From assembly GCA_963383645.1 (NCBI GenBank), contig OY726560.1, positions 89,043,093 through 89,107,092 on the forward strand: 64,000 nucleotides of DNA, in the 5' to 3' direction. The position numbers and the translations under genes were made by a program. This document shows, in pieces, positions 1 to 10,839 of the stretch (position 1 is the stretch's first letter; every line of letters begins with the position of its first letter). The notes under the pieces are model-generated. The model was not told where the DNA came from, did no database searches, and was given only the letters and a program-made list of their open reading frames with translations. Source of the stretch: Muscardinus avellanarius (taxonomy: Eukaryota; Chordata; Mammalia; Rodentia; Gliridae).

Positions 1-110
1 TTTTGAAACAGGGTCTCACTGAGTTGCAGAGGGGCTCACTAAAGAGATGAGGCCACCATTCTCAGCCTTCCAAATGCTGGAATTACAAGTGTGCGCCACC
101 ATGCCCGGCT
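1..110 (-). repeat. B1-dID SINE, cut by window start
   Basis: Reverse complement of the B1 half of the local dimeric SINE. It runs from the linker (TTTTGAAACAGGGTCTCACT) to the B1 head (GCCACCATGCCCGGCT). The ID half lies outside the window. Confidence 0.85.
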
Positions 111-779
111 ACAGTGAGTCTATTTCTGCCTGCCACTTGTCATCCACCAAAGGGCACTCTGTATCACTCAGTCTTAGGCATCATCAACAGTAAGAAACAT
201 AGTCATTTCAGAGTCATAAAGTAAAATTAGCAACTTGAAATCAAGGAAATTTGATAAATAACTTTTATGTGTGGTTTAGAGATTTACATTCTTTTGGTCT
301 CTGTATTTTTTAGAACTGTAAAATATTTGATAATGTAAAGGATGACAAAGAATAGTATTCTGAAGACTTATACACCAACCATGTGGCTTAAGAAATTACT
401 TTTGATGCAAGTGAACCCTCACTGCATCTTCTAATGTATATTCCCTGGCTTAATCACTGTAATAATCCCTACTCTGAATGTAGAATTCATGTGCTTTTCT
501 TATGCTTTTATCTTACATGTTTATGTTTATAAACAATTTTTAGTGTATTTGACAATCTTTTATATATTAACTTCAAGCATAGTTTAGTAAACATGCACTT
601 ACCCACTGTGTTTGTTTCAGTCACAATAAAAATTTAGTTTTATTCCATTCCTCATCTCCTTCTTTCCCTACCCTAGCATGGGACTGAAGCAAATCTCTGA
701 CATTTTTTTTTCAATAAATACTTCAGCATATACATCTAAAATGGTGATGAAATAATTATAGCCATGATTACAACTATTC
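111..779. other. Unique AT-rich sequence
   Basis: No repeat, RNA gene or coding signal recognised. It is AT-rich with stops in all frames. Confidence 0.5.
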
Positions 780-1678
780 ACACCCAAAACAATGAATGAT
801 TCCCTAATATTAAATGTCAGTTACTGTGCCAAATTTCCCCAAAATGGCTTCATTTTTTTCTTTGTAGCTGTTTTGTTTGAATCAGGATCTAACCAAAACT
901 TGATGCATTGCATTTGGTCGATATGCTTATTGGGTCCATTTCCAAATATTCTACATTTTATCTGTTTTCCTTGCTTGAAAACACTGGACCTATGCATTTT
1001 TCTTTATTGTATTCTCATGGATCTTCTCAAAGTATTTCCCTTCCTTTAGTCTTCTTGTGTATTAGCTCTAACAGCTGCGCTGGGTTCAGGCTCGCTAGGT
1101 CTTAAGGTCAGATGGTGCGCACTGTGGCTGTCTGTCAGTGCACACAGCCCGCATCCGTGGGCTCCACTGTGGTTCTCCTGACGTCCAGCAACATGCAGAG
1201 ATCTGTGTGTCGTGTGTCTCTAGCACTCCAGGTAGATGTTGTCATCGAGCATGAATTCTTCCGTCTTTTCTTGAAGTGTGTCTCAACATCTCTCTTAAGC
1301 CATGAAGCATTTCTATGTGTCATTCATCAGTGTTCATGGTCGGTTTTTCACATGACCATACCTCAGTTTGTTCATTGCTTGTTTAGAGACATTTAGGCTG
1401 CTTTCCAGCTTTTGTTATTCACAGTGGTGCTGCTATTCACTTTATGATGCATATCTCCTGTGCACACAGTTTGCCCGGCCTATATAGCTGCTTCACAGTA
1501 AATGCTGAATGCCATGCTTTGTTTTACTTTACTAGATTTTGCCTAATTCTTATTCAATATATGTCTCTTAATGGCACTGGAGTGACCTTGATACTTTTTA
1601 TTCTCACTAAAACATTATTTTTCCAATCTTTTGAATATATATAGTTGCAACTTTTTTCTGATTAAATTTTATTTTCTG

Positions 1679-1876
1679 AGCTGGGCATGGTGGTGCACAC
1701 TTGTAGTCTTGGGAGGCTGAGACAGGAGGATTGCAGGTTTATGGCCAGCCTCAGCAACTTGTGAGGTCCTCTGCAACTTAGCGAGACCATGTTTCAAAAT
1801 AAAGAATAAAATAAGGGTAGGGGTGTAGCTCGAAGGTAGACTATTCTTGGGTTAAATCCCCAGTTCCACAAAAAAT
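1679..1876 (+). repeat. B1-dID SINE (subfamily I)
   Basis: Full dimer: B1 head 'CTGGGCATGGTGGTGCACAC', then 'CAGCCTCAGCAACTTGTGAG', linker 'TTTCAAAATAAAGAATAAAA', and an ID half with the 'TGTAGCTC' A-box region and 'GGTTAAATCCCCAG'. Inserted in the antisense L1. Confidence 0.9.
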
Positions 1877-2078
1877 TATTTTCTATGGTTATTAGTAATA
1901 TTTATGTAACTTTTTATTTTTATTGACTGCTAGACTTCCTGTTTTATTAATTTCTGTATTCACTTGTCATGTAAGTGTAGGGTTGTTGGCTTTATTTCTA
2001 CTGCTCTTTAAGGCTTCTTTGATATTTTGGGCATAAACTCTTTACTGGTTTTTATAAGCATTGCTAAAATTGGCTCCA

Positions 2079-2251
2079 ACTGGGCACAGTAGTGCCTCCT
2101 GTAATCCTAGTACTTGGGAGGATAGGACAGGAGGATCTCAGGTTCAAGGACAGCCTGTGGTCACTTGGTAAGACCCTGCTTCAAAATAAAAAACAAAAAG
2201 GTCTAGAGGTGTAGCTCAACAACAGAATGACCCTGGGTCCAACACAACAAA
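2079..2251 (+). repeat. B1-dID SINE, diverged (subfamily I)
   Basis: B1 head 'CTGGGCACAGTAGTGCCTCC', 'GGTTCAAGGACAGCC', linker 'CTTCAAAATAAAAAACAAAA', then an ID half ending 'CCCTGGGTCCAACAC'. A short internal deletion joins the B1 half to the linker. Confidence 0.8.
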
Positions 2252-2356
2252 GATCTCCTCATCTAGAGTTTTGCTTCCCACCTTTCTTTAAAGATCTTGT
2301 TTGTCTGCAAAGGTGTTCTAATTTGCTTCATTGATTATTTTTGTCTTTTTAAAAAT

Positions 2357-2556
2357 AGCCGGGCATGGTGGCGCATGCTTGTAATTCCCGCGCTTGGGAG
2401 GCAGAGACAGGAGGATCGCACAGATTTAAAGCCAGCCGCGCTCGCGCGCTGGCTTAGGAGACCCTGTTTCCAAATAAAAATATAAAATAGGTCTGGGAGT
2501 GTAGCCCAGAGGTAGAAGGGCTTGCAGGAACCCCAGTACCAAAAAAAAAAAAAAAA
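2357..2556 (+). repeat. B1-dID SINE (subfamily III)
   Basis: Carries the subfamily III marks: 'CCCGCGCTTGGGAGG', 'AAGCCAGCCGCGC', linker 'TTTCCAAATAAAAATATAAA', 'GTCTGGGAGTGTAGCCCAG', a 3' end 'GGAACCCCAGTACC' and a 16-A tail. The ID-type B box is missing. Low divergence suggests a younger insertion. Confidence 0.9.
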
Positions 2557-2561
2557 TAGTT

Positions 2562-2662
2562 TGCCAGGTGTGGTGGTGAGAGACCCTGTTTTCAAATAAA
2601 ATATAAAATAGGTCTTGAAGTATCGCCTGGAGGTAGAAAGCCTCTGGGTTCCACCCCCAGTA

Positions 2663-2663
<1 letters not shown>
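2562..2663 (+). repeat. SINE with internal deletion
   Basis: Starts with a B1 head ('GCCAGGTGTGGTGGTGAG') and jumps straight to 'GAGACCCTGTTTTCAAATAAA'. It continues through the ID half to 'GGTTCCACCCCCAGTACT'. Most of the B1 body is deleted. Its 3' end runs directly into a CA microsatellite. Confidence 0.8.

Positions 2664-2704
<41 letters not shown>
2664..2704. repeat. (CA)n microsatellite
   Basis: About 20 CA units starting exactly at the 3' end of the preceding plus-strand SINE. Confidence 0.97.
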
Positions 2705-2707
<3 letters not shown>

Positions 2708-3060
2708 TAGTTTTAAGAAATCCTTCCTTATCCTATAGTTGCAATGATATTTTTGTATATTTTCTTCTAAAATTTGAGAAGTTTGTCTTTTTTAAGTAGG
2801 TCTCTAATTCACTTGGAAAAGGAGGTAGGTAAGTAGGGATATTGACAGATAAGGAAATTTCTCCCCCTTTCTATATGGAAATTCAGTTTTTCTAGTACTG
2901 TTTAATGCATTTCCTTCCACTAATATTTAAGGTCATCTGTAATATATTATGTATCTGCACAGTATAATTTGTGGATACTTTTATTTGTTCCCTACATCTA
3001 TATCAGTATGGGGTTGTATAGGCCAATATCATGCTCTCAGTTTTTAACCTCTGTTTCTAA

Positions 3061-3096
3061 ATAAATAAATACATACATACATACATACATACATAC
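3061..3096. repeat. (AAAT)n/(ATAC)n microsatellite
   Basis: AAATA units pass into about eight CATA units, abutting the head of the next SINE. Confidence 0.95.
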
Positions 3097-3392
3097 AGGT
3101 GTGGTGGTGCATGCTTGTAATCCCAGTACTTGGAAGACTGATACAACAGGATAGTATGTTTGCAGTCAGCCTCAGCAGCTTAGTGAAGCCCTCTGCAACT
3201 TAGTGAGAGACCATTTCAAAATAAAAATGAAAATAGGTTAGGGTATAGTTCAGAGGTAGAATGCCTCTAGGTTCAATCCCCTGAACCACACACAATAAAA
3301 TGAAATGAAATAAAATAAAATAAAATAAAATAATAGGGCTGGAGGTATAGCTTAGAGGTAGAATTTCTCTGAGTTCCATAAACCAGTAACAG
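3097..3392 (+). repeat. B1-dID SINE with second ID module
   Basis: The dimer ends at about 3290 ('TTCAATCCCCTGAACC'). A (TAAAA)n-like stretch follows at 3295-3333. A second ID half follows at 3335-3392 ('GGGCTGGAGGTATAGCTTAG', 'GAGTTCCATAAACCAGTA'). Either an extra ID module was duplicated or a separate truncated SINE inserted in the tail. Confidence 0.8.
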
Positions 3393-3402
3393 GCACGCAT
3401 TG

Positions 3403-3414
3403 ATGTGTGTGCGT

Positions 3415-3454
<40 letters not shown>

Positions 3455-3455
3455 T

Positions 3456-3496
<41 letters not shown>
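3403..3496. repeat. (CA)n and (GA)n compound microsatellite
   Basis: A CA run at 3419-3452, then 'CGATAGAAA', then a GA run to 3496. The GA run makes a spurious RE-rich reading frame. Confidence 0.97.
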
Positions 3497-3499
<3 letters not shown>

Positions 3500-3620
3500 T
3501 ACCAAGGAAAAAGAGTTTTCAGTTATATTTGACTCATTATTTTGTGAAACTTTGTGCATGTGTGTATATAAAATAGGATTTTATTTAAATTTAAATTTGT
3601 ACATCAATTTCACATTTTTT

Positions 3621-3637
3621 TGTGTGTGTGTGTGTGT
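3621..3637. repeat. Short (GT)n tract
   Basis: Eight GT units at the 3' (ID) end of the following minus-strand SINE. Confidence 0.9.
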
Positions 3638-3828
3638 AGTACTAGGGATGGAACCCAGGGGCATTCTACCTCTGAGTGACACCCCCAGCCCTGTTTTTTT
3701 ATTCTTTATTTTTGAAACACTGAGTTGCAAAGGGCCTTACTAAGTAGCTGAGGCTGACTGTGAATCGTGATCCTCTGGTCTCAGCCTCCCATATGCTGAG
3801 AGTATAAGCGTGCACCACCTGCCCGGCT
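3638..3828 (-). repeat. B1-dID SINE (subfamily II)
   Basis: Reads 'GGATGGAACCCAGGGGCATT', then the linker, then 'CTAAGTAGCTGAGGCTG' and 'AATCGTGATCCTC', ending 'GCACCACCTGCCCGGCT'. The ATGGAACCC form of the ID B box marks subfamily II. Confidence 0.9.
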
Positions 3829-6057
3829 GTCATGATCTTTTCAGTGTCTTCTGTGTGTTCAGTAATCTGAGCAATACTGTGCTAAACATCACATTCAACA
3901 TATGCATCTGAGTCTTTAATCCTGTCTTCATGAAACCTAAAATTTAATTGTGGAATTTATATAAAAACATATAAATACATGTATATAAATCCAAATATAT
4001 ACAATGTAATTGTGAAATCTATATAAAGACATAAACACATATACATAAAGATATACACATACATTTATGCATATAAATACATACCTATATAAGACATATA
4101 CATAAATATGTATTTATACATAAGCAATATATTTATATAAATATATGGATAAATATTTATGTATATATGTATATGTAAGTATGTTTGGAATATGTATTTG
4201 TATGTAGTGCAAAGCAATACATATGTTATCTGGTAAGGGGATGCAAGAGAGGGTAGTGTGCAGTTTTGAGGACTAGAATTGTGAGAGAAAGCTTCATAGA
4301 AAGAGAAGACCTAGTTGAATAGAGCTTCAAATCTTCAAATAATACATTCGGTTTAGATTAGCAGAGCAGAGCAGAAGAGCATTTTAGATGAGAAGTAAAT
4401 AATGAGAAAGCCATAAATGCTCAGAGCCCAGTGTAGTGAAGAAAATTATCACGAAGGCACTACACGTGTATTAGGTTTCAGATCAATGAGATTGGCTAGG
4501 TAGCCTGCAGCCTGATGAGAACTCTTTGCTTCTGGAATTCTAGGTTAGATGAAATAATTCTCACAATGTCCTTTGCTTAACCCCAAAGTTGCTGGGTTTT
4601 ATTGACCTGCAAATGTGAATTAAGTCAGAATTACTAAACCCCCGTATTTTGCTGTTGAGCCTTCTCTGATCTGCTCAGGCTTCCTAGTGGCTGTCCTTTG
4701 CCTGCAGAGTGTCTGTGAGAGGAGCTGGTTGACTTTGGTAAGAACATGACTTGATTCTAAGCCTCTGTTTCCGAGCGTCCTCAGAGACACTCTCGTTAGG
4801 ACTCACTGCATAAACCTGTACTGAGACCCATGGTAAGTTGGAAGAGTCCCCAGTTGTCAAGCATGTCAATTTGTCAGCTGTTCTTTGAAGCAGTGGGTCT
4901 CATTTGTGTTCTAGGACTCACAAATGCTATTTTTTAAATTGTTGGCTTTTCTTTGTAGCTACTCTCCCCTGAATTTTAAAATCTAGGCCACATCCCAGAT
5001 GTAGATTAGGCCATTAGCACTTTTATTTTGTATTGATAGCTAGGATTTTGATGCTAGATTGTGTTGTTTGTGTAGATTTCCTTAAGCTGAGTTTTCTACT
5101 AGAGAATTCCTCAATTTGCCTACAAGAAACTCTAATAAAGCCTGCTCATCTGGTTAGCAAAACCACTGACTGTCTGAATTCCATTTAAGCATTTGTAAGA
5201 AATCCATGGCCTCCATACAGTCCTCTAAGTTCTTTGCCATGCAAATGGCAAACAACTTAACACTTTCTCATTTAAACTCTATATTTATGGAATGTTACAA
5301 AGTGAGTAAAGAAAGCCTTATTACTCATTAAAAAAATTTAGCCATAACTCAAGCCAGGTCATGTCTTGAATTTTAGCAATGAACCATAAGCAAAAAGACA
5401 AGTGTAACTATCAAGCTGTGAGAGTTGCACTCCACAAGACCACTGCGTTTGCATTCTGTTAGAAGCATTTTTGTTGTTTGGCAGAGTGAGCTTCATTTGG
5501 CACTTTTAGAAATATTTATAAGATGTTCTGTTTAACTTGACTGTCCAAGATAAAAGTGGAATTTTAAATTGTTATGCAAATCACTGAAGAAATAATCCCA
5601 GAGATTCATTAATTGAAAGAGATTACTTTTGCAGAATCCTAACAGCATGTCAGGTTTAGATTTTCTAACTGCTATTTACAGTCCTATTAGTCTTTTCATT
5701 TAGGTAGTCAAAGATTTGAACAGACTACTTATATGAGTCAGCATATTGTATCCTTAATGATTAAAGGAAAGCATTTGATTTCATTGTTGACTAGATTCAT
5801 CATGAAATCCAAAACTGTCCATCATAACGTTGGCCTATTAACGTATCTATAAAAATTTCAATTGCTTATGCAGAAAATTATGAAAAAGCAACAATTACTG
5901 AAGAACCATAGTTCCACGTTCTATGCTGGTTACTAAGGACATAGTAATTAAACCATTAATAAATAGAATTCTCTTGGCCTTGGAGACCTTGTAATTTGCA
6001 AGAATCTACAATTATCTTCTACTTTGGTAAATATTCACTCGCTGATAGATTGAGTTA
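3829..6057. other. Unique sequence, AT-rich at the start
   Basis: 3950-4205 is a low-complexity ATATAC/ATAAAT-rich run. The rest is single-copy-looking, with no coding exon, RNA gene or repeat that I can name. Confidence 0.5.
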
Positions 6058-6215
6058 GTACTAACATTTGTTTACTTTACACAGCCTGTGCCAGATACAT
6101 TTCTAAGCACTATGCACACATTCATTGAATTTTCATAACCGACATTTATAGTAGAGGCTATAATTGTTACCATTTGCATAGGAGGAAACTGAGATACAGA
6201 AAACAGTTCCAGGGT
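6058..6215 (+). repeat. MIR SINE
   Basis: Follows the MIR consensus order: 'CTAACATTTGTT', 'GTGCCAGATACATTTCTAAG', 'TTGAATTTTCATAACC', 'GGAGGAAACTGAGATACAG'. An ancient mammal-wide relic. Confidence 0.75.
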
Positions 6216-8114
6216 CCACTTGTTACTTTTGGTTGAGTTGATGGCCTTTGACTATTATCTTATCTCCATCTGTGCACACTTTTCCTGCATCGCTGTCTTG
6301 TTTCTGTGGCCGGGTGGAGTAAGAACTGAGTTGGGCAGCACTGTTGTCCTGGCTGTTTAGTCTACTCAGCCTGAATTCCTAGAGGATTTTGAAGTAAATA
6401 TTTGGAACATCCCCATTTTATCTCACTGTGTCCATTTGGGTGATGGTGAACTCACTCAGCTCCCTTGAATTTCCTGTTCCCGACTTTTGCATCGAATTTC
6501 AAGTTTAACTTCTACTTTGTTTTTGACATTTAGGAAAAGTCTACACACCTAAGATGAGGCATTAAATACTATCATTCTAAACCAAAGAAAAAAAATCTGA
6601 CTTATTTTTCAAGTGACTTTTCCTGAGTTCACCTAGACTCAACCCAGTTCTCTTCTTATCTCTATCAAAGGATAACTTGTAATTCAAGCAGTTCTGAAAT
6701 AGAACACTCACATGCGGTAGCTTTTTTCTTGGTTTATTTGGCTGAAAGACTTTGTGTTTAAACGTAGCATATAGAATCATATACATATATGTAAGCATTT
6801 CTAAATATACTTCTAAACAATATTATCTGTTTATATTTGAAAGTTTTGTGACCATGAAGCAACTGGGTGAAAGTTGGAGGAAAAGAATAATTCCAGTTTA
6901 AAATAAGAAGGGAAAAACCAATAGAGTTAGTTAAAATGGTAAAACTTTTACAGGCACTCCGTCACTGAAGGCACCTAAGAGATTTCTTGGTATTCCATGG
7001 AGAAAGATTTTGAGTCAAACTCGAAGTGGAGAAGTTGGATTACACAATTCCTAAACACTTCACAGCCATGAAAGTCTATAATAGCTCCTAGTTTTTCAAA
7101 TAGCACATTATCTTTTATTTATAAAAACATAGGATGGTTTTGGAACACATTCATGCAACTTTCTCTTTAATGTGTAATGAAGCCCCCCCAAAATACTTCT
7201 TAACAAATAACAAATGCATCTCTTTGAAGTAATTGCAACAAACTAAGAAAAACAAGTGGTAAACAAAAGAATACTAGGTACACTGTGAATAAATTTTTAT
7301 TGACCCATTTTAGAATTATTTGTTTTCAATTAGAGAGAAACACCCAAGAGGCTTTTTGGAAGAGAAAGTATTTTAGAAGTATCTTTTTAGAAAATAACTA
7401 GTGAGGTGGAAAGGCAAAAAATAAAATGTGATCATATATCAATTAAAGCTATGAGGCACAGATTTCCTGATGTCCAGAGATGCCCAGGCAATCTGAATGC
7501 CGTGAACTTAGATGGTTGCCTGCCAGATGTTCCTTTTTTACAATTCCTAAGCTTCATGCTGGTTGGTAATGATCTACTAAAATGATAAAATCCACTTATC
7601 CTATGGACATGACTTAAATAGTTTATAAGAACTTCTTCCTTATAATACATGTATATATAATAAATATGTTTGGTTTACTCATTATTTCCCACCACCACAA
7701 GACTTCATGGCCCTGTTCATAGAATTGTTAAAAAATACTCTTTTCATCTTAAAATTTAAAATGAGAAATTTCCAGTCATCAGAGTAAGAAGGCAGAAGAC
7801 AGGAAGAAGAAACAAAACAAAACAAAACAAAACAAAACTGCTGAAAACATAAAAACAATGGTGTGCAACTAAAAATGTCAGTAAAGACAACTGGATTAAA
7901 ATGAAAAATTTCAATAATTTTTTATTGAAACAAACCACTAACAAACTTCTAAGAGATAGATGTCTGGAACAGGGATGGACAGAAGCAAACTGCACACCAC
8001 TTCTATTCGGGCTGTGACCTACGTGTGGTTGTTGTCTCAGTGTAGAGTGTGTTTCCTTTACTTGCCTGGTATTTGTACAACGTTTGTGAAAAAGTTTGAA
8101 TATTTGACCTATTA
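6216..8114. other. Unique sequence
   Basis: No gene recognised. It contains a short (AAACA)n run at about 7806-7838. Reading frames here are short and show no family similarity. Confidence 0.5.
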
Positions 8115-8205
8115 AATCAGCATTCAGGAGTAAGGTTCTGGAATCTCTGTTTTTTCTAAGTACTCAGGTGTGCATGTTCATCAGGCAAATTTAGAAATCA
8201 TTGGT
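8115..8205 (-). repeat. hAT (MER5-like) fragment
   Basis: 'GGTTCTGGAATCTCTG' and 'AAGTACTCAGGTG' resemble the body of MER5-type non-autonomous hAT-Charlie elements. Short and diverged, so tentative; orientation uncertain. Confidence 0.4.
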
Positions 8206-8214
8206 GCTGGCCAT

Positions 8215-8470
8215 GAGCATGGGCTTTAGAAACTAGACAGTTAGGATTAGGGTCTGGCTCCACTGATGTACTTACTGGTGGAGAAACCTTGGGCTCTTTA
8301 GGATAAAAGCTTAAAATACTTGACTCCGTAGCCCTCAATTCATTCATTTGTACAAAGATAGGAATGATACTAACTCATCACCTTGTCATGATGATTTAAT
8401 TAGGTCATATATCTAAGTAACACAGTACCTGGCACATAGTAAATACTTAAAAATAGGTGTCATTGTTGAC
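8215..8470 (-). repeat. MIR SINE
   Basis: Reverse complement of MIR: 'GGGCTTTAGAAACTAGACAG', 'AACCTTGGGCTCTTTAGGA', 'ATGATGATTTAATTAGGTCA', 'ACCTGGCACATAGTAAATAC'. Confidence 0.8.
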
Positions 8471-8509
8471 AAATATTATTATCAGCAGTTTTATTTGAGG
8501 TCGAGATGA

Positions 8510-8690
8510 AATGCAGCATCATGGTACAGAAAGAAAGAGCACTCATTCATTATCAGAAGGTAGGAACATGAGCTTCAAGTCTGCCCCTGTGTAACATGAA
8601 ATTATTTAGCCTTATTGGAATTTACTTGCTTTATCTGTGTATTAGTAGGCTTACAGTTAGGGTAACAATAAGCATGAGATAATTGGCTTC
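8510..8690 (-). repeat. Probable MIR-type SINE
   Basis: Order of motifs fits a reverse MIR ('ATGAGCTTCAAGTCTGCCCC', 'TTAGCCTTATTGGAATTTAC', 'TTTATCTGTGTATTAGTAGG'), but divergence is high. Confidence 0.45.
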
Positions 8691-8990
8691 AAAGGAGGGA
8701 AGGTTTGTTCTGGTCCATGGTGACTTGGCTGTGCATTGGTTGACCTGCAGCTGAGAGTGTCATGGTGGGAGCAGGTGGTTGGAAAGACTTGTTCATGTCA
8801 AGGCATCTGGGAAGCAAAAAGAGAGACAGAAAGGGGCCGGGGTGCCAAAGTTCCCTTAGGGGCTTGCCCCCAGTGACCTTCCTTTCTCCCACCAGGCCCC
8901 AGCTCTCAGTGGTTTTACCACCTTCCCATAGTGCCACAGGCTGAGAGCCAAGCCTTCCACACATGGGCCTTTGGGGATGCTTATCAAAAG
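8691..8990. repeat. Unassigned old repeat, copy 1
   Basis: Shares 'CCAAGCCTTCC-CACATG-GCCTTTGGGG' in the same orientation with 21711-21746, and a GA-rich middle ('AAGAGAGACAGAAAGGGG') with the same copy. I recognise the pattern as an interspersed mammalian repeat but cannot name the family. Apparent reading frames of 60-105 codons on both strands are by-products. Confidence 0.6.
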
Positions 8991-9564
8991 AGAGCAATCT
9001 GTACAATGGAAATGAAAATTGTGTATCTCATTATCGTTTCTGAGACTGCATACTACAAAAAGCACTGTTAGAATTGTGACTCTCTTCTTGTGTATGAAAA
9101 CACAGCCTGGCACAGTCAGATTAATACATGTTTATTGTTTCTGAGTAAATATTACTGACTCCTGCCTGATGAAGAGGTATATTTTCTATTTTAATCCTCA
9201 TTTTTTACCCCTTCAAACACCCTTTGCTCAGATGCAAGCCTTTTATACATCTCTTTAGCTTTTCCTGGCTGTGCTAAAGCCAAAATTTGTTTTCAATTAA
9301 GAGTTCATTTTCTCCTGCTGCTTGATTCACCACTGGAGTCAAATCCTGTTGGCAAGATCAGAAATGATTGCTGTAGGAGAGGCAGGATGTGACCAAGGGA
9401 AGATGATAAGTTTGCTTGTTGTGTTTTATAAGCTGTATGTAGGAAGTTTAAAAGAAGGAGAAGTAGAAAGTGATTCCTCCTGTCCCCACCCCGAGGCACC
9501 TCAAACACTCAAACAGTTTTCTAGGGAGAAATTAAAGTATAGAGGTAGAAGTGACATCTACTGG
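8991..9564. other. Unique sequence
   Basis: No repeat or gene recognised between the old repeat and the SINE cluster. Confidence 0.45.
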
Positions 9565-9618
9565 CTTTATTTTATTTTATTTTACTTTACTTTATTTTAT
9601 TTTATTTATTTATTTATT
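9565..9618. repeat. (TTTTA)n tract
   Basis: Pentamer and tetramer A/T repeat forming the tail of the following minus-strand SINE. Confidence 0.9.
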
Positions 9619-10025
9619 GCAGGCCTGGGGATGGAACCCAGCAGTATCCTACCTCTCTGAGCTACACCCCCAGCCCTATTTTTTTATTCTTTATTTTATT
9701 TTATTTTATTGGTGGTACTGGGGTTCCTGGAAGCCCTTCTATCTCCAGGCTACACTCCCAGACCTATGTTATATTTTTATTTGCAAACAGGGTCTCTTAA
9801 GCCAGCGCGGCTGGCTTCGAACCTGCGCAATCCTCCTGTCTCCGCCTCCCAAGCGCAGGGATTACAAGCGTGTGCCACCACGCCTGGCTATTCTTTATTT
9901 TGAAGCAGAGTCTCACTAAGTTGCAGAGGGCCTCACCAAGTAGCTGAGGCTGGCCATGAACTTGTGATCCTCTTGTCTCAGCCTCCCAAGTACTGGGATT
10001 ACAAGCATGTGCCACCATGCCTGTC
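9619..10025 (-). repeat. B1-dID SINE (subfamily I), split by a nested SINE
   Basis: The ID half is at 9619-9710 ('GGGGATGGAACCCAGCAG', 'CTACACCCCCAGCCC'). The B1 half is at 9891-10025 ('GAAGCAGAGTCTCACTAAG' to 'GCCACCATGCCTGTCT'). Between them sits a subfamily III SINE. Joined, the two pieces make one full dimer. Confidence 0.9.
9711..9890 (-). repeat. B1-dID SINE (subfamily III), nested
   Basis: Diagnostic reverse text: 'GGGGTTCCTGGAAGCCC', 'CTTAAGCCAGCGCGGCTGGC', 'TTCGAACCTGCGCAATCC'. It is flanked by a candidate target-site duplication ATTCTTTATTTT at about 9686-9697 and 9890-9901. It lies in the A-rich linker of an older SINE. Confidence 0.93.
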
Positions 10026-10333
10026 TATCTATTGCCTTTTAAAACATGAGAGACAAAATCATTTCTTGTACTTTATGCTTATATTTTGGTAACCTTCAAT
10101 TTGTAATCATACCAGAGACCTTAGAACTCTTTTCAACAAATTCCTTTCCTCTGTTGTACCTCCGCCATCATTCCCCTCTTCTCCCTAAGACTTTGCCGAT
10201 GATGGTAGCTACTGAGCACGGCTAAGGAATTTCTCAAAACATCTGTTAGTTTGGGAAACACAGCCTGTTTTCCTTGTAGCAGTGACTGTGCTCAGCACAG
10301 AGTAAGTACTCAGAAGCATTTTACAGGTAAAAT

Positions 10334-10334
10334 T

Positions 10335-10382
<48 letters not shown>

Positions 10383-10396
10383 TTTTTTTTTTTTGA
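10334..10396. repeat. (TTTC)n microsatellite plus poly-T
   Basis: About 13 TTTC units and a T run: the tail of the next minus-strand SINE. Confidence 0.95.
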
Positions 10397-10592
10397 GGTA
10401 CTAAGGATGGAATCCAGGGACATTCTACCTCTGAGCTATACCCTCAGCCCTATTTTTTATTCCTGATTTTGAAACAGGGTCTCACTGAGCTGAAAAGGGC
10501 CTCACTAAGTAGCTGAGGCTGTCCTCAAACCGTGATTCTCCTGTATCAGCCTCCCAAATGCTGGGATGACAAGCGCACAGTACACCAGGCCA
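10397..10592 (-). repeat. B1-dID SINE (subfamily II)
   Basis: Full dimer: 'AGGATGGAATCCAGGGACAT', linker, 'CTAAGTAGCTGAGGCTGTCC', 'AAACCGTGATTCTCC'. It ends near 'ACACCAGGCCA'. Confidence 0.9.
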
Positions 10593-10751
10593 GGTAACAT
10601 TTCTTAAATGAGCATTCTCCAAAGAAACACTCTATTTTAATTTTCTTTTCAATCAAAATCAGCAAAAATGTAAGTAGTATGATATTTCTAAGTCAATGTT
10701 GGCCATTATCTATCAAATTCTGTACCCCTATATCATTCACACTGTGCATAG

Positions 10752-10755
<4 letters not shown>

Positions 10756-10783
<28 letters not shown>
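10756..10783. repeat. (TA)n microsatellite
   Basis: About 14 perfect TA units. Confidence 0.97.
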
Positions 10784-10839
10784 GCTTTCTTGTTTCTTTG
10801 TAACAATCAGTCTGTAATTTTGTGATAAAGAAATTGCTC

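Larger units (their letters stand above)
780..3060 (-). mobile_element. Old L1M fragment, antisense, broken by SINEs
   Basis: Read on the plus strand, this is the antisense of an ancient L1 3' end. At 880-940 there is the L1M 3'-UTR signature 'GAATCAGGATC...GCATTGCATTTGGT'. At 1350-1440 there is the 'cagtttgttcatt...ttcacagtggtgctgctat' landmark. From 1880 to 2350 and 2706 to 3060 it resembles the antisense ORF2 3' part (for example 'catataaactctttactgg'-like text at 2035). SINEs at 1679, 2079, 2357 and 2562 interrupt it. Family is recalled from consensus; the exact subfamily is not assigned. It is heavily diverged and cannot encode protein. Confidence 0.6.

Noticed and set aside
2357..2556. 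tRNA gene, because the SINE ID half has A-box and B-box-like text
   Set aside because: No cloverleaf can be formed, and the text is the tRNA-derived half of a dispersed SINE with a poly-A tail.
3200..3743. Overlapping frames of 119 and 112 codons on opposite strands
   Set aside because: They are SINE sequence joined to CA and GA repeats.
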